This document shows positions 17,224 through 26,499 of a stretch of DNA of 64,000 nucleotides, one piece after another. A model generated the notes under the pieces. The model was given only the letters and a program-made list of their open reading frames with translations, was not told the origin of the DNA and did no database searches. Position numbers and translations under genes: made by a program. Every line of letters starts with the position of its first letter. Within the stretch, counting starts at the first letter, position 1. This DNA comes from Rivularia sp. PCC 7116 (GTDB lineage Bacteria; Cyanobacteriota; Cyanobacteriia; Cyanobacteriales; Nostocaceae), in assembly GCF_000316665.1 (NCBI RefSeq), contig NC_019678.1, positions 2,418,001 through 2,482,000 of the forward strand, read 5' to 3'.

Positions 17224-18306
17224 TTAACCATTAATCGCAGGTGCAGATAAAGCAACAGGTACTTCTTCACCAGCAGCTAAATCTAAGGGGAAGTTATGAG
17301 CATTTCTTTCGTGCATTACTTCCATACCCAAGTTAGCTCTGTTTAATACATCAGCCCAGGTGCTAACAACTCTACCGCTAGAATCAATTACAGACTGGTT
17401 GAAGTTGAAGCCGTTCAAATTAAACGCCATTGTACTGATTCCCAAAGCGGTGAACCAGATACCTACAACCGGCCAAGCCGCTAAGAAAAAGTGCAAGCTA
17501 CGGCTGTTATTAAAGGAAGCGTATTGGAAAATCAAACGACCAAAGTAACCGTGTGCAGCTACGATGTTGTAGGTTTCTTCTTCTTGTCCGAACTTATAAC
17601 CGTAGTTCAAAGATTCGGTTTCGGTTGTTTCACGAACCAAAGAGGAAGTTACCAAAGAACCGTGCATTGCACTGAACAAGCTTCCGCCGAATACACCAGC
17701 TACACCTAATTGGTGGAAGGGGTGCATCAAAATGTTGTGTTCAGCTTGGAACACGAACATAAAGTTGAAGGTACCGGAGATTCCTAAAGGCATACCATCG
17801 GAGAAAGAACCTTGACCAATGGGGTAAATCAAGAATACTGCGGTTGCAGATGCCAAAGGAGCGGAGTAAGCAACGCATATCCAAGGACGCATACCCAAGC
17901 GGTAGGACAATTCCCACTGACGACCTAAATAGCAGAAGCAGCCAATTAAGAAGTGGAATACTACTAGCTGGTAAGGACCACCGTTATAGAGCCACTCATC
18001 TAAAGAAGCAGCTTCCCAAATGGGGTAAAAGTGCAATCCAATCGCGTTGGAAGAAGGTACAACCGCACCGGAAATAATATTGTTGCCGTAGATTAAAGAA
18101 CCTGCAACAGGCTCGCGAATACCGTCAATATCAACAGGAGGTGCTGCTACAAAAGCGATGATAAAGCAGGTAGTTGCAGTTAATAAAGTTGGAATCATCA
18201 AGACACCAAACCAACCGATATAAATACGATTGTTAGTGTCTGTAATCCATGCACAGAATTGATCCCACAGATTACCGCCTTCGCGTGTTTTTAAAGTTGT
18301 GGTCAT
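17224..18306 (-). CDS. psbA: Photosystem II reaction-centre protein D1, Q130 (low-light type) isoform
   Basis: D1 carries the primary charge-separation cofactors of photosystem II in the thylakoid membrane. I start it at ATG 18306 (360 residues, the universal length), not the in-frame codon ten residues upstream. Ligands of the manganese cluster are present: Asp170, Glu189, His332, Glu333, His337, Asp342, and Ala344, after which the 16-residue tail is cleaved. Residue 130 is Gln ('CYLGRQWEL'), as in the low-light D1:1 form. Gly80, Phe158 and Thr286 exclude the microaerobic D1' form. Compared with the second copy it differs mainly in the first 30 residues, at 116/123, 148-153 and the tail. It lies about 1.6 kb from the second copy. 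Confidence 0.97.
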   Translation of the reverse strand: MTTTLKTREGGNLWDQFCAWITDTNNRIYIGWFGVLMIPTLLTATTCFIIAFVAAPPVDIDGIREPVAGSLIYGNNIISGAVVPSSNAIGLHFYPIWEAASLDEWLYNGGPYQLVVFHFLIGCFCYLGRQWELSYRLGMRPWICVAYSAPLASATAVFLIYPIGQGSFSDGMPLGISGTFNFMFVFQAEHNILMHPFHQLGVAGVFGGSLFSAMHGSLVTSSLVRETTETESLNYGYKFGQEEETYNIVAAHGYFGRLIFQYASFNNSRSLHFFLAAWPVVGIWFTALGISTMAFNLNGFNFNQSVIDSSGRVVSTWADVLNRANLGMEVMHERNAHNFPLDLAAGEEVPVALSAPAING

Positions 18307-18872
18307 GGCTGAATTTTTATAAAGTGCTAACAACAAATTTTCTCAATCTAATTAATTAAGACTATCGTTGTTTTGAACAAATTCAGTCCTGTACTTTCTC
18401 CCCAAATGCCGAACAGTACAGAACCTTCGTTTCTCCCGTTAAATCTCATACCCGAAAAAATATAAATCAATTGATGGTAGGGAGACGGTGGAGAAAAGAG
18501 AAAAATATTCGGCTGTTTATATTTTACTTTTTACATTAAATGTTAGATATTTATCAATTAATTTGTATAAATATATGTGTCGAATAAAATTGAAGTTTGT
18601 AAAGCAATATTAAGTAGATAGCTGTTTCTTAATATTTGTTTATTTATGGATATATGGATGCATCTTTATTGATTAACGAGTATGCTTTCAAAAAAAAGTT
18701 TTGAGGAGATAAAACGAATATGAATACATATAGCATTTGCTCGCTAATATGTAAACTTTTGTATAAAAAAGAGAAGATGCTGTTACTTTTTCTAGAGAAA
18801 AACTTTATATATCTTAATTAAATGAATTTAGTTCATAGGACTTACCCAAAAGTAACGTAACTGTGTGATTAC

Positions 18873-18905
18873 GTTAGCGCAGCGTGTCCGCTAGGACATG
18901 CGACA
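18873..18905. repeat. Dispersed GTTAGCGCAGCGTGTCC repeat
   Basis: A palindromic, GC-rich stretch 'GCGTGTCCGCTAGGACATGC' in otherwise AT-rich DNA. It is of the type that recurs in Nostoc-like genomes. Only one copy was seen in this window, so family membership is from memory. Confidence 0.5.
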
Positions 18906-19178
18906 GCGACATAATTCCAGCGTTTCCTGGGATGATAATGCTTACCTACACGTAACGATTGTCGCAATGACTAGCTAATTCTTTATCCATATATTGGGGA
19001 AAATGATGGGATTGAGTTGTTGCAATCGGTATCTCAATGCAAAATTCGGTGAAAATAATTCCGCTTGATTTACCGCGATCGCTAATTGGTTAGCGACTAC
19101 TCTTAATTATGTTTAATTACTTAAAACGGGTGGTTTGGTTTGTGTAGGTGGAGTTGATTACAATACAATTGATGAAAT

Positions 19179-19278
19179 ATAGCAGTTTTCAGTTGAATAG
19201 AATACACCCCACTTAACAAGGAGAGGGGAAGGGGGTGAGGTTTCTCAAACTGTATTGCACTCAAATGAAAAGCGCTAT
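19179..19278. mobile_element. MITE-like element, copy 2 (internally deleted)
   Basis: The left end is TATAGCAGTTTTCAGTTGA and the right end TGCACTCAAATGAAAAGCGC. The two are near reverse complements and match the ends of copies 1 and 3. Inside, the G-rich arm (AAGGAGAGGGGAAGGGGGTG) is present, but most of the C-rich arm is missing. The large palindrome is therefore lost. Confidence 0.7.
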
Positions 19279-19354
19279 AAATATATTTCTAGAAGCTTTA
19301 GGCAACCTATAATATTTAACTTCTAAATCTGCTGGTAAAGTAACAGGGGCATGG

Positions 19355-19822
19355 ATGATTTCAATTAGAAAACTGAATCCTGAAGATATCCAGCTGTTTT
19401 TTTTATGGCGAGATGCAGACATTTACGTTCATAATATGCTGCGACGGGAAGTAATGGAACATGAAGAAGGGAAGCGCATTATCTTCATAGCTTCAATTGA
19501 TTCAGTGATTGTAGGAACAGTCCAGCTTGTTCGCAAACATTATGATATTGAATTGGCTGATGGAATCTTTACTGGCTATTTACAGTCGCTTTTAGTTGAT
19601 AAAAATTACAGAAGACGAGGAATTGGTTGTAAGTTAATTCAAATAGTAGAATTTGAGGCGATGCAGCTTAATTTTCAACGTCTAACTATTATGGTTGAAT
19701 CAGATAATTCCGCTGCACTTAATCTATATCACAAAATGGGTTTCTCTTTTTTCAAAAATTCTAACAATATGTGGCGCGGAATGGAATATTGCGTCCAATG
19801 TTTGGAAAAAAATTTGTTCTAA
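19355..19822 (+). CDS. GNAT-family N-acetyltransferase
   Basis: A 155-residue acetyltransferase of the GNAT fold. The acetyl-CoA binding motif A is clear: 'LQSLLVDKNYRRRGIGCKLI' with the R-R-x-G-I-G pyrophosphate loop near residues 87-91. Motif B, 'NSAALNLYHKMGF', follows near 128-140. The substrate, an amine on a small molecule or protein, cannot be told. A good ribosome binding site (AGGGGC) precedes ATG 19355. It is the only gene between the two psbA copies, on the opposite strand, and converges with psbA copy 2 on a shared terminator hairpin. Confidence 0.9.
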   Translation: MISIRKLNPEDIQLFFLWRDADIYVHNMLRREVMEHEEGKRIIFIASIDSVIVGTVQLVRKHYDIELADGIFTGYLQSLLVDKNYRRRGIGCKLIQIVEFEAMQLNFQRLTIMVESDNSAALNLYHKMGFSFFKNSNNMWRGMEYCVQCLEKNLF

Positions 19823-19852
19823 TTTAGATTAAATTATAAATAATTACACAGC

Positions 19853-19890
19853 AAAAAACGCCTCCCGATTGCTCGGAAGGCATTTTTTAT
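19853..19890. terminator. Bidirectional terminator between the GNAT gene and psbA copy 2
   Basis: GCCTCCCGA (19860-19868) and TCGGAAGGC (19873-19881) form a nine-base stem, fully paired with one G-U on the minus-strand transcript, around a four-base loop. A six-base A run precedes it and a T run follows it, so it can end both convergent transcripts. Confidence 0.85.
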
Positions 19891-19893
19891 GTA

Positions 19894-19916
19894 GAGACGT
19901 AAAATAATTACGTCTC
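19894..19916. repeat. GAGACGTAA hairpin repeat
   Basis: GAGACGTAA and TTACGTCTC form a nine-base stem. It is the same family as 748-770 and occupies the same place relative to psbA as the copy at 17159-17180. Confidence 0.7.
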
Positions 19917-19931
19917 AAAATTATTCAATTA

Positions 19932-21014
19932 TTAACCGTTGATTGCGGGAGCGCTTACTGCAACAGGAGCAGTTTCACCAGCAGCTAAATCTAAGGGGAA
20001 GTTGTGTGCATTTCTTTCGTGCATTACTTCCATACCCAAGTTAGCTCTGTTTAATACATCAGCCCAGGTGTTTACAACTCTACCGCTAGAATCGATTACA
20101 GACTGGTTGAAGTTGAAACCGTTCAAGTTGAACGCCATGGTGCTGATTCCCAAAGCGGTGAACCAGATTCCGACTACAGGCCATGCAGCTAAGAAGAAGT
20201 GCAAGCTACGGCTGTTGTTGAAGGAAGCGTATTGGAAGATTAAACGACCAAAGTAACCGTGAGCAGCTACGATGTTGTAGGTTTCTTCTTCTTGACCAAA
20301 TTTATAACCGTAGTTCTGAGATTCGGTTTCGGTTGTTTCACGTACCAAAGAGGAGGTTACCAAAGAACCGTGCATAGCACTGAACAAGGAACCACCAAAT
20401 ACACCAGCTACACCTAATTGGTGGAAGGGGTGCATCAAAATGTTGTGCTCAGCTTGGAACACGAACATGAAGTTGAAGGTACCGGAGATACCCAAAGGCA
20501 TACCGTCAGAGAAAGAACCTTGTCCGATGGGGTAGATCAAGAATACTGCGGTTGCTGCTGCTACAGGAGCGGAGAAAGCAACACAGATCCAAGGACGCAT
20601 ACCCAAGCGGTAAGATAATTCCCATTCACGACCTAAGTAGCAAAATACTCCAATTAGGAAGTGGAAACATACCAACTGGTAAGGACCACCGTTATACAAC
20701 CACTCATCTAGAGAAGCTGCTTCCCAGATTGGGTAGAAGTGTAAACCGATAGCGTTAGAAGAAGGAACAACTGCACCAGAGATGATGTTGTTTCCGTAAA
20801 TCAAGGAACCTGCAACAGGCTCGCGGATACCATCGATGTCAACAGGAGGTGCTGCTACGAAGGCGATGATGAAACAGGTGATTGCAGAGAGTAGGGTAGG
20901 AATCATCAAGACACCAAACCAACCGATGTATAAACGGTTATTGGTGCTGGTAATCCATCCACAGAACTGCTCCCACGCACTTGCGCTTTCGCGTCTTTGT
21001 AATGTGGTTGTCAT
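19932..21014 (-). CDS. psbA: Photosystem II reaction-centre protein D1, E130 (high-light type) isoform
   Basis: A second, complete D1 of 360 residues starting at ATG 21014. All manganese and quinone site residues seen in copy 1 are present. Residue 130 is Glu ('CYLGREWEL'), the hallmark of the high-light D1:2 form, which changes the pheophytin environment. The processed end after Ala344 is kept, with a different tail ([16 protein letters not shown]). In cyanobacteria E130 copies are usually the main or light-induced ones; here this is inferred from residue 130 only. The upstream 300 bases on the minus strand are AT-rich and probably contain the promoter. Confidence 0.97.
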   Translation of the reverse strand: MTTTLQRRESASAWEQFCGWITSTNNRLYIGWFGVLMIPTLLSAITCFIIAFVAAPPVDIDGIREPVAGSLIYGNNIISGAVVPSSNAIGLHFYPIWEAASLDEWLYNGGPYQLVCFHFLIGVFCYLGREWELSYRLGMRPWICVAFSAPVAAATAVFLIYPIGQGSFSDGMPLGISGTFNFMFVFQAEHNILMHPFHQLGVAGVFGGSLFSAMHGSLVTSSLVRETTETESQNYGYKFGQEEETYNIVAAHGYFGRLIFQYASFNNSRSLHFFLAAWPVVGIWFTALGISTMAFNLNGFNFNQSVIDSSGRVVNTWADVLNRANLGMEVMHERNAHNFPLDLAAGETAPVAVSAPAING

Positions 21015-21318
21015 GGTTCGGATAATTGCTTTATTTTTTAATAATCAGGCGTGATTTCTCTTGCCTGTTATTAACAACTTTACATTAGTTTATTCACTTA
21101 GGAGCATTTACTCAGTTTAATTTAAATTATGTTAAATATAACTTAAGCTTATATTAGTTGATAGTTGATGGTTGTTTTAATGAGGAATTACGCAATTGTC
21201 ATAATGCTCGGTCGTGCTGATAAGTCAGTGTACAAGCACCCTGCAAGAAAAATTTGCTAGTTGCGGCCATTCCTATTAATAAGAACTAACAACTATCAAC
21301 TATCAACTATCAACTAAC
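21015..21318. other. psbA copy 2 upstream region and STRR
   Basis: A 304-base gap that holds the minus-strand promoter and leader of psbA copy 2, followed by TTGATAG/ATCAACT-type STRRs (about 21155-21180 and 21285-21316). The latter run ends at the stop of the MBOAT gene. No ORF is supported. Confidence 0.5.
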
Positions 21319-22821
21319 TTAAAAGTCAAAATAGATATAAGGTAATCTTCCTTCGGGGGCTAATACCCAAACAGCCCAAAGACATAGGGGTATAAATAGA
21401 AGTTTCAAGTGCCAATTAAGGTTAAGTTTGAGGCGATTGTTAAGGGCATAAGAGATAGCCATGATCGACGCGATCGCAATTAATAAGGCAGCAAGCTGAT
21501 ACTGACTAATATTAAGAGCTTCGACATAAACTTTTTGAGCAAACTGCGCGTCAGCCGAACGACCAAATAAATTAGTAATTACGAACCAGGAATCTTGCAC
21601 GTTAGGTAAACGGAACCATATCCACGAACTAAAAACCATTAATTGAGTAATGAGCCAAGCTAAAATTATTCCTGCCGGATTCTGCCAGAAGTTTTCCAGA
21701 GGCTCAAATTTGTCGCTAATAACATCAGTGAGACGATGCACTACTAATGCTAAACCGTGGTATGCGCCCCAAATTACCCATCCTAAAGCGGCATCGTGCC
21801 AGATACCGGCAATAACCATCACAGTCATTAAGTTCAAACAGGTACGAACTAAACCCTTTCGAGAACCTCCGAGGGGAAAGTAAAGGTAATTACGCAGCCA
21901 ATCACCTAAAGTCATGTGCCAGCGTCGCCAAAAGTCAGCAATGCTAGTACTGAAATAGGGATGGTTAAAGTTTTCTGGTAATACTAAACCGAAGAGTAAA
22001 GCACTACCGCGAGCAATATCTACATAACCGCTAAAATCTAAATACAGTTGTAAGCCATAAGCAAAAGTCGCTAGCCATAAATCAACGCTACCCGCTCGCT
22101 GCAAGCTACTGAAAGATAAATCAACAAAAATACCTAAATGGTCTGCTAAAAGAGCTTTTTTTACCGCTCCTCTAGCAATTAACCACAATCCCTCAGCTAT
22201 CCTATCGGGGCTAGGAAATACAAGGGTATTAAATTGATTTGCGAGATTATGATAGCGAGTAATCGGACCGGAAATTAGTTTGGTGAAAAAAGATTTATAA
22301 CTTGCAAATTCAATAAATTGATTGCTAGCAGGGGCACCCCGATAAACATCCACTAAATAAGCAATACACTCGAAAGTAAAAAATGAAATTCCTAGAGGTG
22401 CAATTATTTTAAAAGCATCATCGTTACCAGCATTGATACTGCTGGAATTAAAGAAGTTAAATAAAGCTGGTAAATATTTAAACCCAAACAGCAGCACAAT
22501 ATTTAAAATAATTCCCAGCCATAAAACCTTCAAACGACGGCGATTCCAATCGGCTTGAGCAAACTGCCACTGTTCATTAGAAATCCGCCAATCAAGAGTA
22601 TGTTTTCCAGGGGAAGTATTTTGTCCCAGGGCTAAGCCCAAACGAAAATTGATAAAAACCAGCGTCAACAGTAATGGTAAATAATAAATTTGGTTAGACG
22701 CATAAAATATCAAGCTGGCAATAAATAAAGTCCACAGACGCAACTTTTGTTGTTCTACAGACCAATAAATTGCCAATATACACAGTAGAAACAGTCCGTA
22801 TCCGAACGAAATAAAGTTCAT
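21319..22821 (-). CDS. MBOAT-family O-acyltransferase (AlgI-like)
   Basis: A 500-residue inner-membrane protein with about ten membrane segments. The MBOAT signature is clear: 'FWRRWHMTLGDWLRNYLYFPLGGSRKG' around residues 296-322, and the likely catalytic histidine in 'GIWHDAALGWVIWGAYHG' near 340. AlgI-type members accept acyl groups from a cytoplasmic donor and pass them through the membrane to a periplasmic SGNH-type partner. The gene directly upstream on the same strand (22982-25906) encodes a protein with an SGNH-like domain, which fits an AlgI/AlgJ-like pair. The acceptor polymer is unknown. An STRR-rich spacer of 160 bases separates the two genes. Confidence 0.92.
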   Translation of the reverse strand: MNFISFGYGLFLLCILAIYWSVEQQKLRLWTLFIASLIFYASNQIYYLPLLLTLVFINFRLGLALGQNTSPGKHTLDWRISNEQWQFAQADWNRRRLKVLWLGIILNIVLLFGFKYLPALFNFFNSSSINAGNDDAFKIIAPLGISFFTFECIAYLVDVYRGAPASNQFIEFASYKSFFTKLISGPITRYHNLANQFNTLVFPSPDRIAEGLWLIARGAVKKALLADHLGIFVDLSFSSLQRAGSVDLWLATFAYGLQLYLDFSGYVDIARGSALLFGLVLPENFNHPYFSTSIADFWRRWHMTLGDWLRNYLYFPLGGSRKGLVRTCLNLMTVMVIAGIWHDAALGWVIWGAYHGLALVVHRLTDVISDKFEPLENFWQNPAGIILAWLITQLMVFSSWIWFRLPNVQDSWFVITNLFGRSADAQFAQKVYVEALNISQYQLAALLIAIASIMAISYALNNRLKLNLNWHLKLLFIPLCLWAVWVLAPEGRLPYIYFDF

Positions 22822-22981
22822 TTTTATCAGTGAACAGTGAACAGTTATCAGTGAACAGTTAGCAGTTAGCAGTTAGCAGTTATCAGTTGTCAGTTAGCAG
22901 TTATCAGTAGCGAGTAGCAAGTTAGAAATTACCAATGCCCAATGCCCAATGCCCAATGCCCATTACCCATTACCATCTTCT
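22822..22981. repeat. STRR-filled spacer between the SGNH and MBOAT genes
   Basis: GTGAACA and GTTAGCA/GTTATCA units (about 22829-22915), then CAATGCC units (about 22932-22960) and a CATTACC run. The whole spacer is made of short repeats up to the stop of the SGNH gene. Confidence 0.8.
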
Positions 22982-25906
22982 CTACTTACCACTCCAAGAT
23001 ATCATTGGGTCTTTAGCGAGTTTTTTGGATACTTCGTAGGCTCCGTAACGGTTGAGGTGACTGGGGTCGGAAAAATAGTCATTGGCTTTTGGCCATGCTT
23101 GACTCAAGTCTCGGTAAATGAAGTTGGAACGGCTTGATAAATCCAGCATGTAATTTTCAAATTCTTGTTCGTATTTTGTACGTGCTGGATCTAAATATTC
23201 TGCTGTTAGAGGCATATTTACGAACACTACATTGATATTTCGTTTTTCTGTGTAGTTGAGTACTGCTTGCAGAGCTTCATTTTGCTCGCCAAGTAGTTCA
23301 AAGTCTTGATAGTCTTTATCGTAATTACCTGCGACTTTGGCATGTTTTTTGTAATAAGTTTTAGGATTAAAGCGGATAGATAATGGTAAAAACCCATCAA
23401 AATCTACTGCGTAATTAGAAGCATCTTCGGAAATATTAGCTAAATCTTCTGAAGAATCTACTTTCTTGAGAGCGCTAATTATCGGTAAAGATTTAAATAT
23501 TTTGTTGAGTTGACCTTTGATTTGGTCGCGTTTTTCGTAGGAATTTGAAACCGTAGCAAATCCTTCGTTTAATTTATCGTTAATAATTTGATTGCCATTA
23601 TTTGTTTTTTTAGCTAGTTCTGCTTCTTTTGTGGTTTTTGGTGGAGCATCTTGAGAATCTTGTCTTGCTAAAGATGTAGAAAGTGCATATTGGTAACCCG
23701 GAGATGCTGCGATCGCGGCAAAGGTACCGTCGTTTCTACCGCTATTAAAAGCACGAGAACCATCCGCCCAAATAATTGTTTTTGGTAGTTCTGCTGGTTG
23801 GAGTACGCGACGAATTATAAAGTCTACAACTTGGGCTGTGGCACCGTTTATACCAAAGTTAAATACGTCAATATCCGTATAACCCTGCGTTGCTAAAGCT
23901 TTAGAAAGTGCATCTGGATCGACACCTCGTAAAGCACGGGAAGAACCGATAATTAATACATCCGGTGGTACGCCATTTTTTGCCAAACGCTGTTTGTATA
24001 GCGCTAATTGTTCATCTAATTGCCGAGCATTGAAACTGGGAAGCTGCGATCGCGCTGCTAGGAGAATGGCTGTTGCTGTTGCTTTACCTCTCGATGGTTT
24101 ATTGTTTGCGGTGAAGCCAGAACTGTTAAAGGTTGAATTACCATTAGCGTTAGATTGTGATTCTGTACTATTAGCAAGAAAAGCTGTTGTTTCCTCTGTT
24201 GCAGCGGTTGCTGGCGGTGATTGAGCAATTTGTGAAGTTGGGGGTGCAGATGAAGTCAAGATTTTTCCCAATACCCAATCAGTTTGCAGAGTCAATAATA
24301 ATCCTAGGGCACCCCAAATTAAAGCAACCTTACCGACTCCTGTTTCTGAATTGGGCTCGGATACCTGCTGTTTGTCAACAAAAAGCTGGGTTTTTAAGAA
24401 TCCATTTTTGATGGTTTCACCCCAATCCTTGGCAATATCAGCAATAAAGGTATGAATTTCTTCTGGTGTTAAATCGGGACGTAATACAGTTTCATTATCG
24501 TTGGGTAACAATTCCTGCACGTAAGCAGAAGTCGCTGCAAATTCTGGAGTTGCTTCGGGTACTACTCGCTGGCGTTGCTGGAAATCCATGCCGGATTGCC
24601 AAAATGGTTTTTTATTACCGGCTCTCCTCCCGTAAACGCGCACGCCTGCAAGATTATCTAACTGTAAATGCTTAACAAAATTGATAACTTTGGCGGCTAC
24701 TTGTTTGCGTGCCGGACATACGGGAGCATCACACATAATGTGTAATAAATCTTCTCTTCGCGCCAAAATTACGCGAATACCACCAGTCTTTAAACGCCGA
24801 TCTAAATTGGGATTGAGCAAGCGTTGGATTAAAAAAGTAATTGCTTCAATATCGCCGAGCTTAGCTAATTCCATTGCCGAGGATGCTAAAGCGGGATGTT
24901 GTTTCGCCGGTAAAGACTGCCAATCAATCCAAGCGGGTTGAGAGGAAGTTACTGTTTTTTGTCCATAAATAGCTGCTGATAATATTCCTTGGGGAGCTAA
25001 TGCTTCTAATTGAGGAATAATTTTGTCCAAACATAAAGTTTTAGCGGGAATCACCCCATCTTCAGGAGATTGAGAACCAGGAGTACAAAATATATGTAGT
25101 GTTGAATCTTGTAAAGAAGCTTGTACTTCTACCTGAGACTTATTAAATCTAATATTTAAAATCCTGGTAATTGCTTGCACATCTCCCCATCGCGCCCATT
25201 CCTTGAGCATTGTTTCTGGGGGTGTCAAATCAATTAGCAGCAGCCAATCTGGTTGAGTTTCGCCGACAACTTGTGTAGAAATTACTGCATCTCGATAATT
25301 TAATAGCTTCAGATTTCTTAACTTCGCTGCTACAGGCTCTGCAATCAAGGATGGATCTGGGGTGTAATTTGATTGACAAAAAACCCACAATCGACCTTTA
25401 TTGCTAGCAATGTCGGCAGAAGCCTTCTGCCTTTTGACTTTAACTTGGACGGCTACTCCTAAAGTACTTAAAGTCTCGCTCAAATAACGAGCAATGGCAT
25501 TTGGATCTCCCTGACGAGCCAAACTTTCATTAGATAAAATTAACGCTCCCGGAGGCGCACCCACTTGTAAAAGTGCAGTTTTAACTTCTTCTAAGTGCTT
25601 ATCAAGTTGACTCAGATAAACCTTGTGGCACCATTCGGGACGTTTTTCGTTTTTTTTCTTGCCGTAAACGAAAACTTGGTATATTGAAGGTTGTTCGTTT
25701 TTTGTTAAAGCATCTAAATCAGTTTGTTGTAAAGCTTTGAGCAAATCCGATAAAGTGTTCCATCTCGGAGGGCCAGATGGAGATTCGCAAAGAATATGCA
25801 GGTCGTTTCCTCGCAACCGGACTTTTACCCCTATAGAGTTTATCCCTGTTGCTTGGCTTACCCACTGTGCTAGTGATTGTTGGGTTTCTAGAAAGGCTGT
25901 TTTCAT
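22982..25906 (-). CDS. Repeat-TM-SGNH (DUF1574-like) protein, probable MBOAT partner
   Basis: About 974 residues from ATG 25906; the TTG 15 codons upstream is less likely. Residues 1-450 have about four diverged copies of a unit of about 100 residues, each with 'LHILC' or 'LHIFC/LHIMC', an amphipathic helix and 'VYGKK...RPEW' or 'VYGRRAGNKKPFW'. A single membrane helix follows near 520-545 ('VALIWGALGLLLTLQTDWVL'). The C-terminal part is an SGNH-hydrolase-like domain: 'LIIGSSRALRG' with the nucleophile Ser near 648, 'FNFGINGATAQ', and the D-x-x-H pair in DPSHLNRYG near 945. There is no signal peptide, so the repeats should be cytoplasmic and the SGNH domain periplasmic. It precedes the MBOAT gene and probably hands acyl groups to an envelope polymer. 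Confidence 0.8.
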   Translation of the reverse strand: MKTAFLETQQSLAQWVSQATGINSIGVKVRLRGNDLHILCESPSGPPRWNTLSDLLKALQQTDLDALTKNEQPSIYQVFVYGKKKNEKRPEWCHKVYLSQLDKHLEEVKTALLQVGAPPGALILSNESLARQGDPNAIARYLSETLSTLGVAVQVKVKRQKASADIASNKGRLWVFCQSNYTPDPSLIAEPVAAKLRNLKLLNYRDAVISTQVVGETQPDWLLLIDLTPPETMLKEWARWGDVQAITRILNIRFNKSQVEVQASLQDSTLHIFCTPGSQSPEDGVIPAKTLCLDKIIPQLEALAPQGILSAAIYGQKTVTSSQPAWIDWQSLPAKQHPALASSAMELAKLGDIEAITFLIQRLLNPNLDRRLKTGGIRVILARREDLLHIMCDAPVCPARKQVAAKVINFVKHLQLDNLAGVRVYGRRAGNKKPFWQSGMDFQQRQRVVPEATPEFAATSAYVQELLPNDNETVLRPDLTPEEIHTFIADIAKDWGETIKNGFLKTQLFVDKQQVSEPNSETGVGKVALIWGALGLLLTLQTDWVLGKILTSSAPPTSQIAQSPPATAATEETTAFLANSTESQSNANGNSTFNSSGFTANNKPSRGKATATAILLAARSQLPSFNARQLDEQLALYKQRLAKNGVPPDVLIIGSSRALRGVDPDALSKALATQGYTDIDVFNFGINGATAQVVDFIIRRVLQPAELPKTIIWADGSRAFNSGRNDGTFAAIAASPGYQYALSTSLARQDSQDAPPKTTKEAELAKKTNNGNQIINDKLNEGFATVSNSYEKRDQIKGQLNKIFKSLPIISALKKVDSSEDLANISEDASNYAVDFDGFLPLSIRFNPKTYYKKHAKVAGNYDKDYQDFELLGEQNEALQAVLNYTEKRNINVVFVNMPLTAEYLDPARTKYEQEFENYMLDLSSRSNFIYRDLSQAWPKANDYFSDPSHLNRYGAYEVSKKLAKDPMISWSGK

Positions 25907-26155
25907 CGCAAGTTGACGAAAAAGGATTGAGCGGACGCGGTTAGCTGGCAACAGCTAGTAAACTAGAATCATCGAAATTATTAAGCGCGAGATTTAGGAA
26001 GGAACAATACGCAGCTTGTTATCTCCTTTCTCTTACCGATTTGTTTGGAAGGCTGATTGGATTAGCCCATATTAACTTCGTAACAAACGATAATCGCTCT
26101 CTCATATAAAGTTTTGTGTTTTATTTAACTTATCTTACAGCAGTCAAAAATATCT

Positions 26156-26407
26156 ATGTCCTCTCAAACAGTTAATTCTAAATCATCTCAAGCTCAATTA
26201 AATTTAGGCTTATTTTCGATTCCCCAATCCTTCATATTGTTTTCGGGTACCGTTTCTGTCTTAACATTAGTGTTAGCAGAAAAAGCTACAGGCGAAGCAC
26301 TTGTAGCATTAGGACAAGCCAGCGAAGAAATCTTTCGAGGCGAGCGTCTACCAATGCTTGATTTCCCAACTTCAAATTCCGAAGACTCAGACAAAAACCC
26401 AGTATAA
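26156..26407 (+). CDS. Small hypothetical protein with one hydrophobic segment
   Basis: An 83-residue protein: a Ser/Gln-rich N-terminus, one hydrophobic stretch (about 20-41, 'LFSIPQSFILFSGTVSVLTLVLA'), then a charged, soluble tail with 'LVALGQASEEIFRGERLPMLDFP'. I see no motif that gives a function. It starts at ATG 26156 and lies 92 bases upstream of ppc on the same strand, so it could be cotranscribed with it. Coding is supported by codon use and placement only. Confidence 0.6.
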   Translation: MSSQTVNSKSSQAQLNLGLFSIPQSFILFSGTVSVLTLVLAEKATGEALVALGQASEEIFRGERLPMLDFPTSNSEDSDKNPV

Positions 26408-26499
26408 GAAGTCTTAACCCTTTCTAGGGAAAAATTTTTTATGGGTTCACAACCACAAAAAATCATCAACAGTAATCTGTTCTAATACAAAGCGAGGAT

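Larger units (their letters stand above)
18307..19354. other. Long non-coding gap upstream of psbA copy 1
   Basis: This 1048-base region holds the promoter and leader of psbA copy 1 on the minus strand. An inverted repeat CTGTACT/AGTACAG lies at 18389-18395 / 18415-18421. AATATTAAG/CTTAATATT lies near 18608-18638. A dispersed repeat 'GTTAGCGCAGCGTGTCCGCT' is at about 18873-18905, and a MITE at 19179-19278. No ORF of note is present. Confidence 0.55.

Noticed and set aside
17224-18306. Copy 1 as a divergent (microaerobic or far-red) D1
   Set aside because: The diagnostic residues Gly80, Phe158 and Thr286 are standard and all manganese ligands are present. It is a normal Q130 D1.
19939-21054. 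Open frames on the strand opposite to psbA
   Set aside because: They mirror the codon use of the highly conserved psbA genes and occur at the same places in both copies. There is no start signal or recognisable protein.
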